Part shown: in pieces, positions 56,356-64,000 of the stretch
Layout of the letters: the number at the start of each line of letters is the position of its first letter
How positions within the stretch are numbered: the first letter of the stretch is position 1
Assembly: GCF_932526225.1 (NCBI RefSeq)
Contig: NC_064040.1
Span: 5,739,181 to 5,803,180, forward strand
Length of the DNA stretch: 64,000 nt
Direction: 5' to 3'
Source: Nematostella vectensis
Lineage: Eukaryota; Cnidaria; Anthozoa; Actiniaria; Edwardsiidae
Notes under the pieces: model-generated
What the model was told of the DNA's origin: nothing
What the model saw: the letters and a program-made list of their open reading frames with translations, nothing else
Database searches by the model: none
Translations under genes and position numbers: made by a program

Positions 56356-59300
56356 ATGGCGGAAGAACAGCATGTACAACTAGATAATTCTCTTCTATCA
56401 GAAGAGGATAGGTCACTAGACATAAGCGACGGAGTTGCCGTTAACCTTATTCGCACCCCACATAGAGTGGATTTCTCATGTCGAGCGTGGATAGTTTGTT
56501 GCTCTTCTGCTGTTTGTGTGGCATTAGCCACTGGGGTCACCTTCAGTTACGGGGTTCTATTGCCGGTTTTTATGGACTACTTTAAAGAGAACAGCGAAAA
56601 GACAGGTAGGTGTCAGGCTATTGACTGAAAATAAATCATAATATTAAGCTGTATTCGATGATTTTATATCACGATAATAAGTACTAACTTATTTTTATAC
56701 TTATAGAATAACTTAATTAAGCTATTGTTTTTTTTTATAGTTTAAGTAATACATTTGTATATTTTCAAAGGAAAGGGGGGTCTAGAGTCTGGGTGAAAGG
56801 AAATCTCTTCGTAGGAGATGTAAGAAAGTGGAATACTATTCTGAATATTTGTCTTCCATTTTCAGCATGGGTCGGCTCCTTAGCTATATGCTCCACCTTC
56901 CTGTTTGGCTCTGTAGCCGGAATGATTGTGCAGAAGTTTGGTTGCCGATTGACCTGTGTTATTGGTGGCCTGTCCTGCGCTATTGGGCTAGGTGTGAGCT
57001 CACTTGTAGACAAAATGGACTATTTGTTTGGCTCTTATAGCCTACTGTTTGGCTTTGGCTGTAGCTGTCTCTTCAACTCTTCCTTTGTTGTGGTAACAAG
57101 ATACTTTGACAGATATTTGTCGCTGGCTACTGGGTTAGTCACTGCTGGGCAAAGTAAGTACAAGTGTATCATACCTGTAAACTTAGCCTACGTGTAGCCG
57201 CTGTAAACTCTCCCGTCAGATTTTGGAACTCTTCTTCCGCTCTTCCCTATGGAGCAGCAAATCTCCCGCACATCATTTTGAAAAAATTTTCTATAGAAAA
57301 TCAACATTTTGCCTATTTTCTATAAAACAATAATCCCTTTGCTTTGAGATATTCTGGGGTTGTACAGTACTATTGTACTTAGTCTTGTAATACTGACATG
57401 TACAGCTTGAACAGATCACATGACTTTTTGGTGGCAAATGTGTGCATGCTTTTAGCAGCAAAATAACTATCAAATAGCACTAACATGTAAACCAGAAAGT
57501 TTCTTTGCCAGGAAGAGCTTATATTAATTTAAAGGTTTAAATTGTTCGTTGTTCTCTTCTGTGATTGGGCCAGTCAGTTCTGTGTTGAATTGGCCGCCAC
57601 TCAAAAAGTCACATGATTAGTTAGTGAGTATCCTATTCAGGCAAAAACCAGAAGTGTTTATAAAACTATAATATTGAATGACAGATTGACTGATTGACTA
57701 TAATGTAGATGCATACTAAAAAAGTGTCTTGTATACATAGTAGCTTGAAAGGGTTTCCATTGCTATTTTCCTGTCCTTTTGGAGTTGCCTATAAGAGGCT
57801 GACCTTTTAAACAAGGATTGACAGTAGATTGGATTACCATAGGGGCTGGAATTAAACCCATGTAAACCCCTTTGAATATTCCCAATAGTGCAAATTAAAA
57901 TTGTGCATTCAGAGCAAATTGTGCTTCCCATGTAAGTTATACCCAATATTGATACAAACTGCTAACACAGTTCACTATCATGAGTGTTGTAATTCTAGCA
58001 TGACTGAAGCAAGGATCAGGCCTAATGACCCCTTTTACATTGTCTAAGGTGTTTTATAAGACCAATGCTTCTATTTTTGTTTTAGGTGCTGGTATTTTTA
58101 TGTTTGGTCCGGCACTCCAAGCCCTTATAGATGCCTATGGCTGGCGTGTCACCCTTCGTGTTATTGCAGGTATAATGTCTCTGACTTGCATATTAGCTTT
58201 GTCATACAGCGACAACCAGTCAGCAAGCCCTAGAGAGGATAGCAACACCAGTCACTACATTCCAAGCTTAGATGTTCCACTACACAAGAATGTTGTGTTC
58301 GTGTGGATTACCGCAGGAAGTGCTGTTTGCATGTTTGGAGAGTACATACCACAAATACATATTGTAAGTGAAGTACATACCACAAATACACATTGTAAGT
58401 GAAGTACATACCACAAATACACAGTTTAATTAATTGAACAGACGGACGGACAGACAGACTGACTAATAGTCATGTGTTTATTCCCATATTTACAGTATAT
58501 TAAATAATATTTCTATTCCCAGATAAGCTACTGCCTGTCTCTGAATATACCAGCTAACACTGCCTCCAAGGTTTACTTGCTGTTCGGTCTAGGGTCTTCA
58601 CTTTCCCGTGTTGGTACTGGGCTCATCTGCAGCATCAAACAGGTCAACCCCAGGTGGCTATTCCAAGCAACTGAATACCTCCTTGGTGTTAGCGTTATCC
58701 TTAGTTCACTGGCAGAGAAGTTTCCTCACATTGCTGCATTCTTTTTTTTCTATGGATTCTTTGAGGGGATCTATATCACTACACTGAACATTCACTTGTT
58801 AAACTGCACAGTATCCAAACAGAAGCCACTTGCATTTGGGGTGTCAATCACTATTAATGCGCTATTCACAGCTTCAGGCCCTCCGATTGCAGGTAAGCAC
58901 TCAGAAGCTAATTACTTATTCACTATTATGTTCTTATTTTAAATACCTTACAGTGAATGGAAAGACCCGATGAAGGTGTGATGCTAATTTTGCAAAACAG
59001 CCCCCTAAAACAAAGCTTTTTCATAATTAAACGATTTCAGTATATACAACATTATCATACTTTAAATGTTGTATGCATTCATGTGGCAATACAGAGGCAA
59101 TTTAGAGGCCAGAATAATTGTAACAAGAGAGCCTCTTCAACAAAAGTTACACTACACTTCCAATCATTATATCAAAGAAATGGCAGAAACTTAGACATGG
59201 AGTGCTATGATGAAGTGCCATGGATCATGTGACATAGCAACAAATGATGTTTCCAGAGCAGGGCCGTAGCAGGGGGTGGGGCACTGGGGCCCACATATTT

Positions 59301-59668
59301 TCAAAAATTATATGGAAATGACCAGTATTGGCATGGCTGTGCCCCCCATTGTTTTCTTAATGTTTCTGTATTGTGCCCCCCCCCCCCCCAATCTTTCAAG
59401 GCCAGATACAGTTTTGCAGTCTTTATTTCCTTGTTATGAGGTGATAATTCTTCATGTTTTACCTATTGAGGTTTATATTCTTACAGGTCTGATCATCGAT
59501 AAATTGGGTAGCTTCGCACCTGCGTTTTATATGTCTGGGGCTGCCATTATCTTGGGAGCCACCATCCCATTCATGATACCTCTGCTCCAAAAGAGACGAC
59601 CACACCCAGCTGTCACATTGAACGCCCGTACAGCAGACAAGGACTCTACAGTTGACACCCATTTATAA
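56356..59668 (+). CDS. Monocarboxylate transporter-like (SLC16, MFS)
   Basis: Five in-phase exons: 56356-56605, 56866-57153, 58086-58363, 58523-58892, 59487-59668, giving 455 aa. A cytosolic N-terminus of about 45 residues precedes TM1 (A-L-A-T-G-V-T-F-S-Y-G-V). Exon 2 covers TM2-4 and the G-x-x-x-G segments. Exon 3 carries TM5-6, then a charged central loop (about residues 215-245). Exons 4-5 carry TM7-12, with R-V-G-T-G-L in TM8, where MCTs have a conserved Arg. The layout and length fit SLC16 transporters, which move lactate, pyruvate or related monocarboxylates with protons; substrate cannot be told. A 31-bp duplication spans the exon 3 donor. No lesions. Confidence 0.85.
57165..57480. 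mobile_element. Diverged MITE relic in transporter intron 2
   Basis: Starts ATCATACCTGTAAACT and contains CTCTCCCG and AAAATCAACATTTTGCCTAT segments. These resemble the MITE at 37085-37451. The right end is not clear. Confidence 0.4.
58341..58426. repeat. 31-bp tandem repeat spanning the exon 3 donor of the transporter
   Basis: Units 58341-58371, 58372-58402 and a partial third unit to 58426. Each of the first two includes ATTGTAAGTG, so two donors 31 bp apart exist. The first keeps the reading frame used here. Using the second would insert 31 bases and shift the frame. Confidence 0.9.
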
Positions 59669-61362
59669 GAATGGGGGGATGCCTTTTGATAAATCAGGAT
59701 GTTTAGGTTCTTAATTGGTTCTCATGTTTTTCATGTACACCCAACAATAAGAGCCACTAGTCAGAATGTTTGCTGACTTCATAGTTAATAGAAGGAAACT
59801 CCCCCATTAACTATGCTGACTTTAACAATGCTGAAATGCTGAGCACAACATAAAACCATGTTGTATTTAACTACAGAATGCGAAGCACAAAACATTAAAA
59901 ATATATTTTCTTTCCTGTTATCAACCATAAATCATGTCTCGTATGTTATATTTACAGGTTTCACATCAGTAGTATCCAGAGCTTTTGCTGTCAACATTTT
60001 AGTGATCTCTCAAATAAGAACCATGTTTTTTCAGCCAGGATGATTAGATACTTATAAAAAGAGTGCTTAAAAAGTTCAGCCCCTAGGTCCTTATACGCAG
60101 GTTGCTACTGTATACGCGGAATCTGAAAAAGTGAAACTTTCCCGGGGGGAAAGGGGGATCCTATGATAAAAATCTCCACCCCCAAAAGAACAAAGATGGA
60201 TTTTTTATGCCTTTGCAGTGTCTCCACGGGACGTTTATTTTCAGATTTGGCTACATACCAGAGTGATCTAGCTTATGCTGTATAGTTTTGTCTATAAATA
60301 GCATAGTCTATTGAGAACCGAAAGTGGACCTTCGGCCGTTGTGGGGGTGCACCCCCTTCACCCCCCCCCCCCCCCCCCCCCAAGCTACCGGCCTGAACCG
60401 TATGAACGTTTTCAGTAAAAAAATAAGAACTGCCCATCAGCCTTAACGAACTCAAGCATATCGCCATTTTTTTTTTTTGCATCTACATTGTTCTTATTTG
60501 TGCCGAGTCATGCTGATTCAGATATACTGCACTTACACGGGAGGGGCACTTCTCAGATAATGTGTTTCTGGTTTTTACATGAACGCGCGTTATTTACACT
60601 TAATAGTGTTATATGTATAAATCGATTGCTTGATAAATCCTCTCTAGCGCATGGGATATAACGGAGAACAAAAAGAAGAAGAAACGATAGAGCCATGAAA
60701 AGTTCTAATAATAGTCACAGAAAAGAAAAAGGTAGAGTCATTTGCGCGAAGATCGGACCTCCTCAGATCAAATAAAACGTATAAAAACGGGAGAAAAAAA
60801 TAGACCATACTTCCAGACATACGCTGAAACACCTTATGGCAGCTTAAAGCTTTACGGCTAGGCTGAGGATTTCTGCCCCAGCACCGCTATCTAGCGAACT
60901 GTACAATACAAAGGAACCTGAGGTACTCGCGCATTAATGGGGACGCAATAACCAGGATCTCCCAGGCCTGTTTAGTCGGTTACGCCACGCACAAGCTCGC
61001 TGAGAAGTACACTGAAAAATATCGGGGTCTTTTTCACGCTTGCGTCTATTGGGAATTAGCGTGTTGCTTAGTAGTGTTAGCCTGCGTGCAGCCGGAAATA
61101 GTTCCATTATTGGAACTATTTTAGGCTGCACGTAGTGTTGGTGTCACGCACGGGACCTCTTTGGTGTACTACGATAAATGGGACGCCTGTGTAATTTGAG
61201 CCCGCGATACCAAGGTGGGTACTGTCAAAGTCAAACACCAGAAGAAATAGCACGTACACACTATCGTACACACGGATTTCCTGGTGATTTTACTGAAACC
61301 TTCAGCGTGATATTAAAGCATGACTTTATTGCATGCATAGGGGTGAGAGGGAAACCAAAGCA
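59669..61362. other. Spacer between the transporter and the last gene
   Basis: Transporter 3'UTR, then AT-rich DNA with a run of about 20 C at 60361-60381. A small hairpin element lies at 61078-61135 (TAGCCTGCGTGCAGCC ... GGCTGCACGTA). No gene recognised. Confidence 0.5.
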
Positions 61363-63518
61363 ATGGATATTTCTATCATAGAGGGGTTAAACATCGATGG
61401 AAGGGAACTCTCTCTTTTGTGCAAAACTGTTCCTGGTCTCTCCGAAGAAATCACTTGCAAATCTACAAGTTCTTCGTCCAGTCTATATCAGGTTCTTTTG
61501 GTCATAGGGAGTACCAGCACATGCCTTGTTTACCTGGTAAGTAATACAACCAAATCTCCTACAATAGGCTATTTAGTTGTCAATAATACAACTTAATTCA
61601 ACTTAGAAATCTTGTGAAATCGTATAAGGCCAAACCTGTGAATACAGAGAATGTTCATTCAACAACGTTAGGCTTGTGATGCGGTCTAAACTCTTTTAAC
61701 ACCTGCCAAATGCACTAAAATTTCAGTCATGGGGGATTGGGGGTATCTTAGGGAGAAGAAAGGGGAGGTCAGTTATTTGGCATGCACAATCCAGGAGTCC
61801 AGGATACTTATTAAGCCCATTTTATCTATGCATTTCTATGCCATTCCTTCCCTGCTAGCAGAGGCCTCTTTTCTCTGTATTTCGCTGGGCTGGAGTTCGC
61901 GAGGAAAAGATACCTCTGCCATGGGTCGAAACTGTTTCTGTTGCGCATGCGTGAGCGTTAATAAGCGACCGACGTGCCAAAACCCGTACCATCGCGCGAA
62001 AGCTGTCAATATGCTAATATGCTTTGCATGGGTTTAGTCGGAAATCATGAATCAAACTCCGGTTAGTTCTCCTCTTCGAAAAAAGAAAACAACTGTTCAA
62101 TTTCAATCACCTAAAACGTCACTAAAAGATTGAGTTTGTGGGATTAATTTCAAGACATCTGGGCAGGCGAGTTTCTTCAATGTAAATATCGCACAGTTGG
62201 ATTCGAAGAAAATGTTACAAAACTTTTTGGTAAACTTAGATCAGCTATTCCCAGAAGAATATGCAAAACCTGTAAACGGAAGATTGACTCGTTAGTCAAA
62301 AGAGAGAAAATTCTGAATGAAGATAAGGCATTGAATGGCTTCTTTTATAATCCGTCGCGTGATATTTCCACGGAGGACGCTGTTTCGAATGCGGGCTTAT
62401 TATCCCGCAACGATCGTGGACGGCGGTTTGATCAAACGAACTTGCGACCCATGGCAGAGGTATCTTTTCATAGCGAGCTCCAGCCCAGCGAAATACAGAG
62501 AAAAGAGGCCTCTGCTAGCAGGGAATGCCATTCCTTCCTTTGCTGCTGCTTCTTTTTTCGGTTTTCTGGAGGGGGGGGGACATGGAAAATTTAGTTCCTT
62601 CTGAAGGGGGTCAGCTTATTTTATCCCTTACTTTTATCAAAATCTTCAGGCCCCCCTCGGGATAATAAATGAACTTCTCCTTAGAAATTATACAGTATTT
62701 ACATTGTCCACATAAGTTGTCAAACTAATTGAATCTCTAATGTTTTTGTTCAAAACCTTTATCATGTTTACCAAGCCTTTTCAATCAAACTAATTTGAAC
62801 AAAATGCAGATCAAACTTAAACAGACTTCAGTCAAATACAATCTAGCATAGTAAGTTTGATTTCCAAACTTAATAAATCGTAAAACCAATCAAATGCTTT
62901 GGTTTGTTTGATTATTTTTTCAAGTTGAAAACATCACTGAAGCCAGCATTCAGAGTACTCAAACAGTATCGTGGAGCTTATGATAATATGTGCAGTTTCA
63001 ACATAACTGGCATGGGAACTTCCAATTGATTTTATTTTGTTGGATTAGCAAATGTTTGATTGGATTTTGGATTTTTTGTGAGTTCAATTGGCTGAATTGT
63101 CAAACCAACATGCATCTATTGATTGATTAAAGTTCATTAACCAAAGATTTGATGATTGATCAAGTTTGAACAGAAGACAGAAGAATGCATCCATTAAAGA
63201 TATGTTCAAAAGGTTTTATGTTACATACCCAGTGCCATCACTCATCCAATTAAATTGAAGAATTTTTTTTATGAGACAGCTGGCTTCGTGAAATTGTAAA
63301 TGTTTTTCCTCTTGGACAACAGTAATTGAGATCAACTATTAACTGTCTATTATATCACAACTGATCAACTGTCTATGATATCACAAATATTTAACAGACT
63401 GATCTAAATACAGCCTTATATTATCCACAGGGTAACACCCAGCCTGGGGTGCTTCTCCTTATTGCTGTCATTTGTCTCATTCTATTTGTGAAATACAGCT
63501 ATGTGGACGTCAAAACAG
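61363..63518 (+). CDS. PIGH-like gene, 5' part (runs off the window)
   Basis: Two in-phase exons seen: 61363-61536 and 63431-63518, with donor GTATTA after the second. The first encodes R-E-L-S-L-L-C and later E-E-I-T-C, aligning by eye with the start of PIG-H (a segment with E-F-C-L-S-C ... T-C). It is followed by a hydrophobic segment (L-L-V-I-G-S-T-S-T-C-L-V-Y-L). The second encodes a second hydrophobic segment followed by V-D-V-K-T-G, like the PIG-H turn after its membrane hairpin. PIG-H is a subunit of the ER enzyme that transfers GlcNAc to phosphatidylinositol in GPI-anchor synthesis. The match is short and weak; another small two-pass membrane protein is possible. Confidence 0.4.
61848..62525. 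mobile_element. Element with TIRs of about 75 bp and a zinc-finger-like coding relic
   Basis: TTCCCTGCTAGCAGAGGCCT at the left is mirrored by AGGCCTCTGCTAGCAGGGAA at the right. The match continues through CTGTATTTCGCTGGGCTGGAG and its complement. Inside, plus-strand frames from the ATG at 62047 on, broken by a stop and shifts, include an I-C-K-T-C-K-R-K-I-D pattern near 62260. This looks like the N-terminal zinc-binding part of a transposon protein. It lies in intron 1 of the PIGH-like gene. Confidence 0.65.
62568..62672. repeat. Interspersed repeat copy, shared with 40485-40622
   Basis: The same repeat family as at 40485, same orientation. It directly follows the TIR element. Confidence 0.65.
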
Positions 63519-64000
63519 GTATTAAAGGGGATGTTATATTTTATCCACACATGTTTTGCTGTGTTTGCCAAAAGACTATGTATAAATTTAAAAAAGATGT
63601 AGGGGGCCCATAGAGTTCTTCATAATATATTTCCTTTTAATAATGCCCCATTTTTGGGGGGTGGGGGGGAGGGTCAAATGCTGGCTGTACTCCTACTTTA
63701 TTATAATTTTCCCCTAGCCCAGCTCTACATTAACTCAGTATTTATATGTTCCTGGCTCCATTGTGGTAGGGATCTACAAGCTACAAACCAATCAGGGGGT
63801 TCCACAGTAAGGACTACGCCATATTTTGCTCTGAAGTACCAGTGAGCTAAGCCCCTCTTGCAGTCCTTGTACACGCACTCCATCACTGCAGTGTTTTATG
63901 TATTTGGCCATTTGCATTTGCAAGTCCTCTGTTGCAAGTCCTATTATAGTAAAAATGGTATGGTTACTTATTAGATGGGTCAGGCTTTCACAGGGTCAGG
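63519..64000. other. Intron of the last gene, window end
   Basis: No further exon seen. Contains a G-rich run at 63653-63672. Confidence 0.4.

Noticed and set aside
59276-59420. Frame extension upstream of transporter exon 5
   Set aside because: Contains a repeat-derived C-run and lies before a good acceptor (TTACAG at 59486); intronic.

Overview
This is a eukaryotic nuclear window. Genes are split into many small exons with GT-AG introns, and the introns and spacers hold many inverted-repeat mobile elements (MITE-like) and minisatellites. Exon-level matches to WDR26, DLST and an SLC16 transporter, small introns, Maverick/Polinton-like relics, SWIM-type proteins and PAN plus C-type-lectin secreted proteins together suggest an anthozoan cnidarian (sea anemone or coral). 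The species call is an inference; no search was possible. No tRNA, rRNA or CRISPR was seen.

Layout. 1-4350: a decayed, internally rearranged Maverick/Polinton-like (adintovirus-like) element with two small accessory ORFs, a broken integrase half and a broken DNA-polymerase-like gene on the opposite strand. 5343-11391 (-): WDR26, a subunit of the CTLH/GID ubiquitin ligase, 14 coding exons, complete. 11392-11826: a compact head-to-head promoter with two ETS-type boxes. 11827-23128 (+): DLST, the E2 of 2-oxoglutarate dehydrogenase, 15 coding exons, complete, with five minisatellites in its introns. 23129-27241: repeat-rich spacer with several MITEs. 27242-38053: a proposed 10.8-kb two-gene DNA transposon. 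It has inverted ends, carries an intron-containing DDE integrase gene (+) converging on a SAM/UBX-like/HECT ubiquitin-ligase gene (-), and both genes carry inactivating lesions. 38972-41698 (+): a six-hairpin-glycosidase-like gene. 41700-48500: mostly repeats and two or three lineage-restricted ORFs (-). 49075-51177 (-): a secreted PAN plus C-type-lectin gene. 53257-54243 (-): a SWIM zinc-finger gene fragment. 54516-55680: two palindromic MITEs. 56356-59668 (+): a monocarboxylate transporter (SLC16 type), 5 exons. 61363 to the window end (+): the 5' part of a gene that may be PIGH.

Two themes stand out. First, the 27-38 kb element pairs a retroviral-type DDE integrase with a HECT E3 ligase inside one set of termini; I cannot name a transposon superfamily with that pairing. 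Second, tandem duplications repeatedly start at or span exon-intron borders in DLST, SLC16 and WDR26. They leave pseudo-exon ends with decoy splice sites next to the true ones, and in DLST intron 14 a whole minisatellite resembles the exon 15 acceptor.
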